From: Wenzhouxiangella sp. 15190
GTDB taxonomy: Bacteria > Pseudomonadota > Gammaproteobacteria > Xanthomonadales > Wenzhouxiangellaceae
DNA length: 64,000 nt
Direction: 5' to 3'
NCBI RefSeq assembly: GCF_003417465.1
Contig: NZ_QVMV01000020.1
Span: 101,528 to 165,527, forward strand
Part shown: piece by piece, positions 1-8,819 of the stretch
How the letters are laid out: every line of letters begins with the position of its first letter
Numbering within the stretch: the first letter of the stretch is position 1
The notes under the pieces: generated by a model
Databases searched by the model: none
Told to the model about the DNA's origin: nothing
What the model saw: the letters and a program-made list of their open reading frames with translations, nothing else
Translations under genes and position numbers: made by a program

Positions 1-286
1 TGTAGACGGCCATCAACACGATGATGCCGCCGAGAATCCAGCGCATGACTTGCGGGGCGGCGTCAGGCACGGCGGCGGCTGGCAGCATGCCGAGGCCGGT
101 GGCAACAAGCCCGATGGCCAGGTAACTCGAGATACGGCCGACATGAAAACCGATGGCCAGCGCACCGCGCCCCGAAGGAATCTGCGCGTGCAGCAAGCCG
201 ACGATCCCCCCGCACATACCCAGGCAATGCGTCGACCCGAACAGGCCGGCCAGCAATCCCGTCAGCAGTGCCGTTTCAACGTTCAT
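1..286 (-). CDS. Sulfite exporter TauE/SafE-like membrane protein, N-terminal part (runs off the window)
   Basis: Reading the minus strand from the ATG at 284-286 gives about 95 codons without a stop, continuing beyond base 1. The protein begins MNVETALLTGLLAGLFGSTH and then has LGMCGGIVGLL, a hydrophobic glycine-rich start with the HCxGMCGG signature typical of the TauE/SafE (UreH-like transmembrane) family often found beside cbb3 oxidase assembly genes. Two or three membrane segments are visible before the edge. In gammaproteobacteria this family member usually follows ccoS, as here, and has been linked to copper or oxidase maturation; that role is inferred from context. The C-terminal part lies outside the window. 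Confidence 0.8.
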   Translation of the reverse strand, partial: MNVETALLTGLLAGLFGSTHCLGMCGGIVGLLHAQIPSGRGALAIGFHVGRISSYLAIGLVATGLGMLPAAAVPDAAPQVMRWILGGIIVLMAVY

Positions 287-326
287 GGGGCGGAGTCAGT
301 CGAGCGCATTGGAGATGAAAACCTTT

Positions 327-502
327 AAAACGCAAAGCCGCAAAGCAGCGAAGAACGCAAAGTTAAAAAGAATAAAACCACGGAAGACACGGAGGGACAC
401 GGAATACCCGTTTTCATTTCGAAATGGAAATTCTCCCATTCCGCGGTCATCGGTTTTTCGTCTTTTCTTCGCGTTCTTTGCTGCTTTGCGTCTTTGCGTT
501 TT
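327..502. repeat. Inverted array of 8-9-bp words (CGCAAAG type) with an inner CACGGA array
   Basis: The left arm at 327-362 and the reverse complement of 467-502 agree at 33 of 36 positions. Both are built from CGCAAAG words spaced 8-9 bases apart. Between the arms, 378-405 holds three copies of a CCACGGAAG/ACACGGA word, and 414-430 forms a small hairpin centred on TTCGAA. The right arm lies inside the 3' end of ccoS and supplies its last codons. The element sits between two co-oriented minus-strand genes. It resembles the arrays at 13455-13543 and 32737-32892 in layout. Confidence 0.85.
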
Positions 503-710
503 TCAGGTTTTGATCTTCCGTGTCATGACTTGCCTCAGCGCCCTGTTTCGATCGCTTGCCCGCGGCAAACTCCTCGTCGTCGTCGAGGATGTCCAGCGCC
601 GGGGTGTCGAGGTCGTCGAACTGGTCGTTGCGCACCGCCCAGAAGAACGCACCGATGGCCAGGATCATCAGCAGGATCGACAGGGGAATGAGGACGTAGA
701 TGATGTTCAT
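447..710 (-). CDS. ccoS: cbb3-type cytochrome oxidase assembly protein CcoS
   Basis: An 87-residue protein starting MNIIYVLIPLSILLMILAIG, a single N-terminal membrane segment followed by FFWAVRNDQFDDLDTPALDIL. This is the CcoS/FixS signature (FxWAVxxgQFdDLdtPa). CcoS is a small inner-membrane protein needed with the CcoI copper ATPase to activate the cbb3 oxidase. It is the last gene of the cco cluster, downstream of ccoI. The family is normally about 50-70 residues. Here the last ~20 residues (NLKNAKTQSSKERE onward) are encoded by the right arm of the 327-502 repeat, so this tail looks acquired rather than conserved. Confidence 0.92.
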   Translation of the reverse strand: MNIIYVLIPLSILLMILAIGAFFWAVRNDQFDDLDTPALDILDDDEEFAAGKRSKQGAEASHDTEDQNLKNAKTQSSKEREEKTKNR

Positions 711-717
711 CCGGGTC

Positions 718-847
<130 letters not shown>

Positions 848-852
848 CCGCT

Positions 853-3327
853 TCAGACTTCGGCCACCGGACTCGTCGGACCACTCTCCCGCCTGGTCTC
901 TCGCAGGGGTGCGACTTGGCGGGGCAGTTTACCGGCACGGCGGCCGTTGGCGACGACCAGCAGGCTGGAGATCGACATGCCGATGGCCGCCGCCCAGGGC
1001 GGGATGAAACCGGTGGCGGCCAGGGGCAGGGCGACGAGGTTGTAGGCGAACGCCCAGGCCAGGTTCTGATGGACCACGCCGACCACGCGCGGGGCCAGCT
1101 CGAAGGCGTGGCTGACCCGGTCCAGGCCTCGGCCGGTGATCACCAGGTCGGCCTGTGTGCGGGCGATATCGGCGCCTTCGGCCAGGGCGAGCGAAACGTC
1201 GGCGCCGGCCAGTACCGGGGCGTCGTTGATGCCGTCGCCGACCATCGCCACCCGTGCGCCTTCGGCCTGCAGTTGCCGGACCCGTTCGAGCTTGTCGGCG
1301 GGCTTCAGATCACCCTCGAAATGATCGATATCCAGCCGCGAGGCCATCTGCGCAACGTTCTCGCTCCGGTCGCCGGAGGCAAGCATCACCTTGATGTTGC
1401 GCGCCTTCAGCTGCTCGACCAGTTCCCTTGCGCCTTCACGCAGGGGACTGTCGAGCCGCAGCCAGGCGAGGAGGCGGTCGGCATCGGCCAGGGCGATCCA
1501 TTGACCTGGACCGGGCGGCGTGATTTCGCGACCGAGCCGTTCGGCGATCCAGGCGGGCTTGCCCAGGGCCAGGTCCCTGCCGTCGATCGAGCCGCGCACG
1601 CCGGCGGCCATGACGGCCTCGGCCTGTTCGACCTCGCCGCCGTCGTCGTGACCTTCGAAGGCGCTGGCCACCGGGTGTCGGCTGACGCGTTCCAGGCGTC
1701 CCGCGAGCCGCAGGATTGCCGCTTGTCCCAGCTCGCGGTCCTCGACGGCTATTTCGGCGACACTCATGTCCGGTTGGGTCAGCGTGCCGGTCTTGTCCAG
1801 GACCACGTGGGTGATCTTCGGCAGCTTTTCGAGTACGTCGCTGCCGGTCGTGAGAATGCCCAGACGCGCGAACCCGCGCCCCGCAGAGGCCAGGGCAACC
1901 GGTGTGCCGAGCGCCAGGGCGCAGGGGCAGGAGACCACCAACACGGCAATGACGACCGGCAATATCCGGCCCGGATCGATCTGCCACCATGCGAGCGCGG
2001 TGACGGCCGCCCCGGTCAGCACGAAGGCGACGAACACCCCGGCAATGCGGTCGGCGACCTGCGCCAGGCGCGGCTTGTGGTCGCGGGCCTGCTCGAGCAT
2101 CTGCACGATGCCGGCCAGGACCGTCGACTGGCCGATCTCGCCGACTTCGATCACCAGCTGGCCGTCGCGCAGCATCGAGCCGGCCAGAACCGACTCTTCT
2201 TCGCCGCGCCGGCGCGGGCTGGACTCGCCCGAGAGCAGCGACTCGTCGATCATGGCCCGGCCCGAAACGATGCGGCCGTCGGCCGGAACCGTCTCGCCGG
2301 CGCTGACCTGCACGCGGTCGCCCGGTTCGAGTTCCACCAGTGCCACCGGCTCGAGCATGCCGTCGGTGTTCATTCGCCGGGCGGCGGCCGGCAGGGAGCG
2401 CGCCAGGGCCGAGTGAACGGAACCGGCCCGCTGACGCGTGACCAGCACGGCATAGCGGCCCAGCAACAGGAAGAAGATGAACATGACGACCGAATCGAAA
2501 TACGCTTCGCCGGCGTCTAGCAGGGTGATGACAATGCTGGCCGTCAGTGCCAGCAGCATGGCCGCGGCGACGGGCACGTCCATGCCCATGCGTCCCTGTC
2601 TCAGCGTCCGCCAGGCGGACGCGTAGAAGACCCGCCCTGAGTAGAACGCGACGGGTACGGCCACGATCATGCTGACGAGCTGGAAGAAGCGTTCGCTGGT
2701 CGGGTCGATGTCCTGGAAGGCGCCGATGTAGCCGGCCAGGGCGTAGCTCATCACCTGGACCATGCCGAGACCGGCGACGACAATGGCCTTGAGCAGGCGG
2801 CGGCGTTCCGCACGGTCTCGCTGTTCGCCCGCCTGGGGCGAGTCGAGGTGCGGGCGATAGCCCAGTGCCGCCAGCCGGGTGGCGATCTCGCTCAACGCGG
2901 CTCGCTCGGGGTCGAAATGCAGCCGGGCCCGCCCGTCGCCGATGTCGACCTGGATTTCCGCTATGCCCTCGAGTTCACCGACGAAGCGCTTGATCAGCCA
3001 GGCGCAGGCGGCGCAGTGGATGTTCTCGAGCACCAGGGTGATCTGCGACATCCCGTCGCAGTCGGTTCGAGCGTAATGACGCCCGATGGCATCGCGGTCC
3101 CACGCGCTGTAGTCGTCGGGATGGGCAGCGGCGTCGGGGCGCTGGGGCAGCGCGTCGCGAAAGTCGTAGTAGCGGTCCAGGCCCGCCTGGTCGATCAGGG
3201 TGGCCACGGCCTGGCAGCCGTGGCAGCACATCGGCCGAGCCTCGCCGCCGACGGTCGCCTGCAGGTCGACGCCGGCGGGCACCGGTTCGCCGCAGTGCCA
3301 GCACGACGGCGATGCTGCGTGGCTCAC
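853..3327 (-). CDS. ccoI: Copper-translocating P1B-type ATPase CcoI/FixI
   Basis: 824 residues from a GTG start at 3325-3327 that overlaps the ccoH stop as GTGA. This start gives MSHAASPSCWHCGEP; the longer upstream reading would intrude into ccoH. The N-terminus carries the cysteine-rich CWHC (9-12) and CCHGC (34-38) motifs and an HMA domain with CAAC near 105-108. Then come eight membrane segments with the CPC metal site (SCPCALALG, about 467), the phosphorylation motif DKTGTLT (about 510) and GDGINDAP (about 694). CcoI exports copper across the inner membrane for delivery to the CuB site of CcoN. Position between ccoH and ccoS, all co-oriented and overlapping, supports this over a general detoxifying CopA. 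Confidence 0.95.
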   Translation of the reverse strand: MSHAASPSCWHCGEPVPAGVDLQATVGGEARPMCCHGCQAVATLIDQAGLDRYYDFRDALPQRPDAAAHPDDYSAWDRDAIGRHYARTDCDGMSQITLVLENIHCAACAWLIKRFVGELEGIAEIQVDIGDGRARLHFDPERAALSEIATRLAALGYRPHLDSPQAGEQRDRAERRRLLKAIVVAGLGMVQVMSYALAGYIGAFQDIDPTSERFFQLVSMIVAVPVAFYSGRVFYASAWRTLRQGRMGMDVPVAAAMLLALTASIVITLLDAGEAYFDSVVMFIFFLLLGRYAVLVTRQRAGSVHSALARSLPAAARRMNTDGMLEPVALVELEPGDRVQVSAGETVPADGRIVSGRAMIDESLLSGESSPRRRGEEESVLAGSMLRDGQLVIEVGEIGQSTVLAGIVQMLEQARDHKPRLAQVADRIAGVFVAFVLTGAAVTALAWWQIDPGRILPVVIAVLVVSCPCALALGTPVALASAGRGFARLGILTTGSDVLEKLPKITHVVLDKTGTLTQPDMSVAEIAVEDRELGQAAILRLAGRLERVSRHPVASAFEGHDDGGEVEQAEAVMAAGVRGSIDGRDLALGKPAWIAERLGREITPPGPGQWIALADADRLLAWLRLDSPLREGARELVEQLKARNIKVMLASGDRSENVAQMASRLDIDHFEGDLKPADKLERVRQLQAEGARVAMVGDGINDAPVLAGADVSLALAEGADIARTQADLVITGRGLDRVSHAFELAPRVVGVVHQNLAWAFAYNLVALPLAATGFIPPWAAAIGMSISSLLVVANGRRAGKLPRQVAPLRETRRESGPTSPVAEV

Positions 3328-3836
3328 AGCTGCTCCGGATCGAGCCCGATTTCGCCCGCGACTCGACCGGCATAGCGCCCGGCCAGCCACCAGGTCTGCT
3401 CCAGGTCGCTGAGGATCACCCGGGAACGACCGGGGGGCTGGATACTGCCCAGGTCGGCCTGCCAGCGCCCGGCGTCGACGCGGCGGGCCACGGCCGAGAC
3501 GTCACGTCCGGCATCGGTGGGATGCTGGAATCGCAGCAACAGCTGGTCGGGCAGAGCATCGATGCGGTGGGCACGAAGCGTCAGTTCGGCGAGATCGTCG
3601 CCGACCGCCAGCTCCGCGCTAAGCCCCAGGCTCGAGGCCCGCTCGGCGTGCTCGCGGGTGTCGATCAAGACCTTGCCCAGGGGCTGGTAGTCGCCGGTAA
3701 CCATCTGGGGTGCATGCTTGATGCCGATGACCAGCACGCCGGTGCCCGATGCGACACCCATGCTCAGAATGGCGAGTATGAACCACACCCAGAACTCGCG
3801 GTACCAGGGCCGTATTGTCGTTTCGGTCATGTCCAT
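3324..3836 (-). CDS. ccoH: FixH/CcoH family cbb3 oxidase assembly protein
   Basis: 170 residues, beginning MDMTETTIRPWYREFWVWFI, with one N-terminal membrane anchor (roughly 15-40) and a periplasmic domain. The sequence FxxGIKHAPQMVTGDYQPLGK after the anchor is typical of FixH. The start at 3834-3836 is preferred because a GGAG lies seven bases upstream and it begins just after the ccoG stop; the longer reading to 3908 would run into ccoG. Its stop overlaps the ccoI GTG start. It is thought to act with CcoI and CcoS in cbb3 assembly or stability. Confidence 0.9.
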   Translation of the reverse strand: MDMTETTIRPWYREFWVWFILAILSMGVASGTGVLVIGIKHAPQMVTGDYQPLGKVLIDTREHAERASSLGLSAELAVGDDLAELTLRAHRIDALPDQLLLRFQHPTDAGRDVSAVARRVDAGRWQADLGSIQPPGRSRVILSDLEQTWWLAGRYAGRVAGEIGLDPEQL

Positions 3837-3840
3837 CGCT

Positions 3841-5229
3841 TCACTCCAGTGCGCGGGCCGGGATGAAGAACCGCGTTTCGGTTTCGTTGAGCACCTCTCC
3901 GGCGGCATCGGTGGTGATGATCATGATGTCGTGCATGCCGGCCTTGGCCCGCTCGATCGGCAGGCCGATGGTCAGGGGCTGGTTGGCGACCTGCGAGGGG
4001 GAAATGCTGACCGGCGCCGTCGGCTCGATGACACGCAGGCCGGGCAGGCCCTCGGCGGCGATACGCACCGCCAGCTCGCGATCGGTTCGATTGGACAACT
4101 TGAGCGTAAAGGGGTTCTCGAGGGTCTGATCGGTGACCCGGTGCAATGCGGTGCGATCGCGCAATACGTCGACCAGCAATGGATCGCGGCCGGTGAGCAC
4201 CAGGCCGATCAGCGTGGCCAGGGCCAGCAGGGCGGCGATGTAGATGAAGATGCGCGGCCGCAGGATGCGTGTCGGCTTGTCGTTGAGGGCGTTCTCGGTG
4301 GTGTAGCGGATGAGACCGCGCGGATAACCCATGCGATCCATCACGTCGTCGCACACGTCGATGCAGGCCGCACAGGCGATGCACTCGATCTGCAGGCCGT
4401 CGCGGATATCGATGCCGGTGGGGCAGACCTGGACGCAGCCCATGCAGTCGATGCAGTCTCCCAGGCCGAGCTCGTGCCGGTCGTCGGACTTCTTGCGCGG
4501 GCCGCGCGGCTCGCCGCGGGCTTCGTCGTAGGAGATGACCAGCGAGTTGTCGTCGAACATGGCCGACTGGAAGCGCGCATACGGGCACATGTACTTGCAG
4601 ACCTGCTCACGCAGGTAGCCCGCGTTGCCGTAGGTGGCGAAGGAGTAGAAGAACAGCCAGAAGGTCTCCCAGCCGCCCAGGTTGAACTCGATCAGGCGCA
4701 TGCCGAGTTCCCGGATCGGCACGAAGAAGCCGACGAAGGTAAAGCCGGTCCACAGCGCGAAGGTGATCCACAGGAACTGCTTGGCCGACTTGCGCGCGAT
4801 CTTCTCCCGGTTCCAGGGTCCCTGGTCGAGTTTGATGCGCTTGTTGCGGCGACCTTCGGTGACCCGCTCCATCCACAAAAAGACCTCGGTCCAGACGGTT
4901 TGCGGACAGGCATAGCCGCACCACAGCCTGCCGGCCAGGGCGGTAAAGAAGAAGAGGGTGAGCGCGGCCATGGCCAGCAGCAGCGACAGGATGATCAGGT
5001 CCTGCGGCCAAAGCGTGATCCCGAAGATGTGGAACTGGCGGTTGACCAGGTCGAACAGCACGAGCTGCTGCCCGTTGATGCTGATCCAGGGCAATACGTA
5101 GTAAAGGCCCAGCAGTACCCAGGCGGCAATCACGCGCAGGCGGGCAAAGCGGCCCTTGACCTCGCGCGGGTAGACCTTGGGCTGCTTGACGTAGAGCGGG
5201 ATCGCTTCGGTGTTGGCGCCGTTGCTCAT
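3841..5229 (-). CDS. ccoG: Cytochrome c oxidase accessory protein CcoG (FixG/RdxA), polyferredoxin
   Basis: 462 residues. The N-terminal half has several membrane segments and the motifs CGYACPQTVW and CKYMCPYARFQ. A ferredoxin-like region follows with CIDCMGCVQVCP and CIACAACIDVC, which would hold two [4Fe-4S] clusters. A C-terminal immunoglobulin-like periplasmic domain ends near ETRFFIPARALE. CcoG is described as a copper-reducing factor that helps CuB insertion into cbb3 oxidase. Its start overlaps the stop of the upstream 94-aa gene as ATGA, and ccoH follows four bases after its own stop, so the genes are probably translationally coupled. Confidence 0.95.
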   Translation of the reverse strand: MSNGANTEAIPLYVKQPKVYPREVKGRFARLRVIAAWVLLGLYYVLPWISINGQQLVLFDLVNRQFHIFGITLWPQDLIILSLLLAMAALTLFFFTALAGRLWCGYACPQTVWTEVFLWMERVTEGRRNKRIKLDQGPWNREKIARKSAKQFLWITFALWTGFTFVGFFVPIRELGMRLIEFNLGGWETFWLFFYSFATYGNAGYLREQVCKYMCPYARFQSAMFDDNSLVISYDEARGEPRGPRKKSDDRHELGLGDCIDCMGCVQVCPTGIDIRDGLQIECIACAACIDVCDDVMDRMGYPRGLIRYTTENALNDKPTRILRPRIFIYIAALLALATLIGLVLTGRDPLLVDVLRDRTALHRVTDQTLENPFTLKLSNRTDRELAVRIAAEGLPGLRVIEPTAPVSISPSQVANQPLTIGLPIERAKAGMHDIMIITTDAAGEVLNETETRFFIPARALE

Positions 5230-5510
5230 TCTCCGATCCCGCCATTGAAGCGGTTGGCCGGTCGCAGAAGCAGCCAGGTGAACAGGCTGGAGGCGGCCGT
5301 GGCCGACCAGAACAGGAAGAAGCCGATTGTGTAGCCGGCCATGCGGCTCATTTCGAGTTCAGGAAAGGTCATGTCGCGCAGCATCAGCGGATCGACGATG
5401 GTGAAGAACACCATCGTCGCCACGCCAGCGGCAAAGAACGAGGGCCAGAGGATCGCCCCCAGGCGCTGGGCCAGGGGACGCGGTGGAATGTCGCGATCAG
5501 TTCTCGGCAT
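5226..5510 (-). CDS. Small two-pass membrane protein in the cco cluster, function unknown
   Basis: 94 residues starting MPRTDRDIPPRPLAQRLGAI. There are two hydrophobic segments, roughly residues 17-42 and 57-82, with a short charged loop between them. It lies between ccoP and ccoG, overlapping ccoP by 14 bases and ccoG by 4, so it belongs to the operon. The position and topology suggest an accessory role in oxidase assembly or stability. I do not recognise a named family beyond uncharacterised proteins seen at this position in related gammaproteobacteria. It is not CcoQ, which is found separately at 6408-6581. Confidence 0.8.
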   Translation of the reverse strand: MPRTDRDIPPRPLAQRLGAILWPSFFAAGVATMVFFTIVDPLMLRDMTFPELEMSRMAGYTIGFFLFWSATAASSLFTWLLLRPANRFNGGIGE

Positions 5511-6411
5511 CGTCGTTCTGACTCAGGTTGAGGACGTAGGCGGTGACCAGACGCGTGCGGATTTCGCCGATCAGCTCCATCTGCGCCGGCATGACCCCGT
5601 TGCGCCCTTCCCGAATGGTCTCGCGGATGCTGTCGAGGTCGCCACCGTAAGTGTAGACGCCCGCGGTCAGGTCGGGCGCGCCGAGGTGGATGTTGCCGGT
5701 GCCCTCGGGACCGTGGCAGGCCGCGCAGTTCTGCTGGAAGAGTTTCTCGCCCGCGGCGGCCATGCTGGCGTCGACCGGCTTGCCCGCCAGCTGTTGCACG
5801 TAGACGGCCGTGCGCGTGACTTCCTGCTCGCCCAGATTGTCGCCCAGTGGTGGCATCACCGCCTGCCGGCCGGCCTGGATTGACTCGAGCACGCGCTGCG
5901 GCGCCCCGCCCCAGATCCAGTGGTCGTCGGTCAGGTTGGGGTAGCCCTCGGCGCCACGGGCGTCGGAGCCGTGGCAGGTCGAGCAATTATGGGCAAAGAT
6001 GTTGCGTCCCACGCGGAGGGCTTCGGCGTTATCGGTGAGCTGCTCGATCGGCTGATCGGCCAGTTCGGCAAACTGTGCCCGGAAGGCCTCGTCGGCCTGC
6101 TCCATTTCGGCTTCGTACTGCTTCTCCTGCGTCCAGCCCAGCGTGCCGTCGTAGCGGCCCAGCCCCGGATAAAGCACCAGGTAGCCCAGCGCGAAGGCCA
6201 CCGACAGATAGAACAGCCAAAGCCACCAGCGCGGCATGGGATTGTTGTACTCGCGCAGGTCTTCGTCCCAGACGTGCCCGGTGGTTTCACCTTCGTCGCC
6301 GCCCGGTTGCTTGTTGACCTTCGCGCGGCCGGTAGCAATGAACAGCCAGACCATGGCGGCGGTGAAGCCCAGCGTGATGATGACGACGAACCAGTGCCAG
6401 AACGCGCTCAT
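5497..6411 (-). CDS. ccoP: cbb3-type cytochrome c oxidase subunit III, diheme CcoP
   Basis: 304 residues from the ATG at 6409-6411, which overlaps the ccoQ stop (ATGA) and has a GGAG upstream; the longer reading to 6666 is an artefact. Two N-terminal membrane segments (about 5-27 and 63-82) are separated by a loop containing NNPMPRWW, the standard CcoP signature. Two c-type heme sites follow: CSTCH at 143-147 and CAACH at 229-233, each with a downstream methionine in an xMPP or VMPA context. CcoP passes electrons from soluble cytochrome c to CcoO. All features are those of a complete subunit. Confidence 0.96.
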   Translation of the reverse strand: MSAFWHWFVVIITLGFTAAMVWLFIATGRAKVNKQPGGDEGETTGHVWDEDLREYNNPMPRWWLWLFYLSVAFALGYLVLYPGLGRYDGTLGWTQEKQYEAEMEQADEAFRAQFAELADQPIEQLTDNAEALRVGRNIFAHNCSTCHGSDARGAEGYPNLTDDHWIWGGAPQRVLESIQAGRQAVMPPLGDNLGEQEVTRTAVYVQQLAGKPVDASMAAAGEKLFQQNCAACHGPEGTGNIHLGAPDLTAGVYTYGGDLDSIRETIREGRNGVMPAQMELIGEIRTRLVTAYVLNLSQNDDAEN

Positions 6412-6581
6412 GATGAACTCTCCTTGTCCTTTTCTTCCGTGTCGTGCCGGCTTCGATCGTCTTCGTCCAGCGGCAGGTTGGCCTGTTCGTCGAAGTCTTC
6501 CTTGCGCTTGAACACGAACACCCAGATGACGATCGCCACGAAGGCGATCATGGCAAAAGCCGTAATCAGCCCGCTGCTCAT
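6408..6581 (-). CDS. ccoQ: cbb3-type oxidase small subunit CcoQ/FixQ
   Basis: 57 codons read from the ATG at 6579-6581 to a TGA at 6408-6410. The protein starts MSSGLITAFAMIAFVAIVIW, a single membrane helix, followed by VFVFKRKEDFDEQANLPL and a charged tail. The 'FxWxFKxKRKxxFdEAAnLPF'-like region is typical of CcoQ. Its start overlaps the ccoO stop and its stop overlaps the ccoP start, both as ATGA. CcoQ stabilises the interaction of CcoP with the CcoNO core. It is easily missed because it is so short. Confidence 0.92.
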   Translation of the reverse strand: MSSGLITAFAMIAFVAIVIWVFVFKRKEDFDEQANLPLDEDDRSRHDTEEKDKESSS

Positions 6582-7231
6582 GAGTCACCTCCCGCCGACT
6601 CGCCGGATGATGGCGGTGCGGCATCCTGGCCGGTCCATTGGGTGCCCAGGCCCTGCAGGTAGGCAATCACCGCCTCGAGTTCGGTTCGCCCTGCTACTGT
6701 TTCGGCGGCGGCTTCGATCTGCTCGTCGGTGTAGGGATGGCCCAGGCCCTTGAGCACGCGCATCCGCGCCTGGATCGACTCGGGATCGACGAAGCGCTCG
6801 GCCAGCCAGGGATAGGCCGGCATGTTCGAGTCCGGCACGACCGCGCGGGGATCCATCAGATGCAGTTCGTGCCAGGCATCGCTGTAGCGTCCGCCCACCC
6901 GGGCCAGGTCCGGGCCGGTGCGCTTCGAGCCCCACTGGAAGGGTCGGTCGTAGACGAACTCGCCGGCCACCGAGTAGTGTCCGTAGCGCTCGGTCTCGGA
7001 GCGGAACGGGCGGATCTGCTGGCTGTGGCAGTTGTAGCAGCCTTCCGAGACGTAGACATCGCGGCCAGCCAGTTCCAGTGGCCCGTGGGGCTCCACGCCG
7101 TCGGCCGGTTCGACGACCGCGGCCTTGAACATCAGCGGGACGATCTCGACCAGGCCGCCGAAGCTGATGGCGACCACGATCAGGACGGCCATCAGGCCGG
7201 CGTGTTTCTCGATCTTGTCATGCATTGCCAT
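6578..7231 (-). CDS. ccoO: cbb3-type cytochrome c oxidase subunit II, monoheme CcoO
   Basis: 217 residues with one N-terminal membrane segment (about 13-35) and a periplasmic monoheme domain. The heme c site CYNCH is at 65-69, followed by SQQIRPFRSETERYGHYS, a highly conserved CcoO stretch, and the axial methionine region SNMPAYPWL. The protein accepts electrons from CcoP and passes them to CcoN. It is co-transcribed with ccoN (20 bases upstream) and overlaps ccoQ by four bases. Length and motifs are those of a normal CcoO. Confidence 0.96.
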   Translation of the reverse strand: MAMHDKIEKHAGLMAVLIVVAISFGGLVEIVPLMFKAAVVEPADGVEPHGPLELAGRDVYVSEGCYNCHSQQIRPFRSETERYGHYSVAGEFVYDRPFQWGSKRTGPDLARVGGRYSDAWHELHLMDPRAVVPDSNMPAYPWLAERFVDPESIQARMRVLKGLGHPYTDEQIEAAAETVAGRTELEAVIAYLQGLGTQWTGQDAAPPSSGESAGGDS

Positions 7232-7251
7232 GAGTCAGTCTCCGTATCGGA

Positions 7252-8679
7252 TCAGGCGTGGGCCGGTGCTTTGACCGGCACTTCGAGATCATCGGTTGAA
7301 CGCATCTGCCAGGTCTTGTAGACGTTGTAGAGCATGATGAACATGCCCGACAGGAACACCAGGCCGCCGAACAGGCGCAGGATGTAGTACGGCTCGGTTT
7401 GCTGCAGCACCTCGATGAAGGTGTAGGTGAGCGTGCCGTCGTCGTTGAAGGTGCGCCACATCAGGCCCTGCATCACGCCCGCGATCCACATCGCGACGAT
7501 ATAGAGCACGGTGCCGATGGTGCTGACCCAGAAGTGCCACTCGATCAGCCGGGTGGAGTACATCTTTTCGACCCCGAACAGACGCGGGAACAGACCGTAG
7601 AGGGATCCGACGGTGATCATCGCCACCCATCCCAGCGCGCCGGCATGCACGTGACCGATGGTCCAGTCGGTGTAGTGCGACAGGGCGTTGACCGTCTTGA
7701 TCGACATCATCGGACCCTCGAAGGTCGACATGCCGTAGAACGACAGCGCGACGATCATGAAGCGCAGGATCGGATCGGTGCGCAATTTGTGCCAGGCACC
7801 CGACAGCGTCATGATGCCGTTGATCATGCCGCCCCAACTCGGCGCCAGCAGCATTACCGAGAACACCATGCCCAGCGACTGCACCCAGTCGGGCAGCGAG
7901 GTGTAGTGCAGGTGGTGCGGCCCGGCCCACATGTAGATGGCGATCAGCGACCAGAAGTGCACGATCGACAGTCGGTAGGAGTAGACCGGGCGACCGGCCT
8001 GCTTGGGCACGAAGTAATACATCATGCCGAGAAAGCCGGCGGTCAGGAAGAAGCCGACCGCGTTGTGGCCGTACCACCACTGCACCATGGCGTCGACGGC
8101 GCCGGAATAGACCGGGTAGGAATGCATCCAGCTGGTCGGGATGGCCAGGTTGTTGACGATGTGCAGCACGGCAATCGTCAGGATGTAGGCACCGAAGAAC
8201 CAGTTGGCGACATAGATGTGGCGTACCTGGCGCTTGACGATAGTGCCGAAGAACACGATGGCGTAGGCGACCCAGACGAGCGCGACCAGGACCGATAGCG
8301 GCCAGACCAGCTCGGCGTACTCGCGGCTCATGGTGTAGCCCAGCGGCAGCGTGACAACGGCGCCGATGATCACGGCCTGCCAGCCCCAGAAGGTAAAGGC
8401 CGCGAGCTTGTCGGAGAACAGGCGGGCGTGGCAGGTTCGCTGTACCACGTAGTAACTGGTGGCGAACAGGCCTGAACCACCGAAGGCGAAGATCACGGCG
8501 TTGGTGTGCAGGGGGCGCAGGCGGCCGTAGCTGAGCCACGGGATGCCGGCGCCGAGCTCGGGCCAGATCAGCTGGGCGGCGATGATCACGCCGACGAGCA
8601 TGCCGACGATGCCCCAGATCACGGTGACCCAGGCAAACTGCCGGACCACGCGGTCGTTATAGGTGGTGGAATGCGCCAT
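7252..8679 (-). CDS. ccoN: cbb3-type cytochrome c oxidase catalytic subunit I, CcoN
   Basis: 475 residues from the ATG at 8677-8679 ([20 protein letters not shown]). The upstream extension to 8799 would cover the promoter and is rejected. There are 12 membrane helices of the heme-copper oxidase superfamily. The heme b ligand is in [11 protein letters not shown] (His 58). The CuB ligands are in [10 protein letters not shown] and AGPHHLHYT, and the high-spin heme histidine is in [13 protein letters not shown]. This subunit reduces oxygen to water with high affinity. It is the first gene of ccoNOQP, and a perfect FNR/ANR box lies about 60 bases upstream, so expression is probably induced at low oxygen. 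Confidence 0.97.
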   Translation of the reverse strand: MAHSTTYNDRVVRQFAWVTVIWGIVGMLVGVIIAAQLIWPELGAGIPWLSYGRLRPLHTNAVIFAFGGSGLFATSYYVVQRTCHARLFSDKLAAFTFWGWQAVIIGAVVTLPLGYTMSREYAELVWPLSVLVALVWVAYAIVFFGTIVKRQVRHIYVANWFFGAYILTIAVLHIVNNLAIPTSWMHSYPVYSGAVDAMVQWWYGHNAVGFFLTAGFLGMMYYFVPKQAGRPVYSYRLSIVHFWSLIAIYMWAGPHHLHYTSLPDWVQSLGMVFSVMLLAPSWGGMINGIMTLSGAWHKLRTDPILRFMIVALSFYGMSTFEGPMMSIKTVNALSHYTDWTIGHVHAGALGWVAMITVGSLYGLFPRLFGVEKMYSTRLIEWHFWVSTIGTVLYIVAMWIAGVMQGLMWRTFNDDGTLTYTFIEVLQQTEPYYILRLFGGLVFLSGMFIMLYNVYKTWQMRSTDDLEVPVKAPAHA

Positions 8680-8740
8680 CGTGGATTCCTTGTTGTTGGT
8701 CGGGGTGCTGCGGATTATCGATATTGTCAGACGTTGAATC

Positions 8741-8754
8741 TTGATCAGAATCAA
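8741..8754 (-). promoter_or_regulatory. FNR/ANR box upstream of ccoN
   Basis: TTGATCAGAATCAA matches the FNR/ANR consensus TTGAT-N4-ATCAA at every specified base. On the minus strand, a GATAAT at 8714-8719 would be the -10 element, placing the start near 8707 and the box centre at about -40.5. This is close to the -41.5 spacing of class II FNR-activated promoters. It fits oxygen-limited induction of the cbb3 operon. The alternative, control of the divergent gene at 8820, is less likely by spacing. Confidence 0.88.
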
Positions 8755-8819
8755 ACCAGGGCGCAGGCGGTATGATTGCCGCGATGAATCCTTACGCACA
8801 CTGTTCCCTATAGCTTCGC

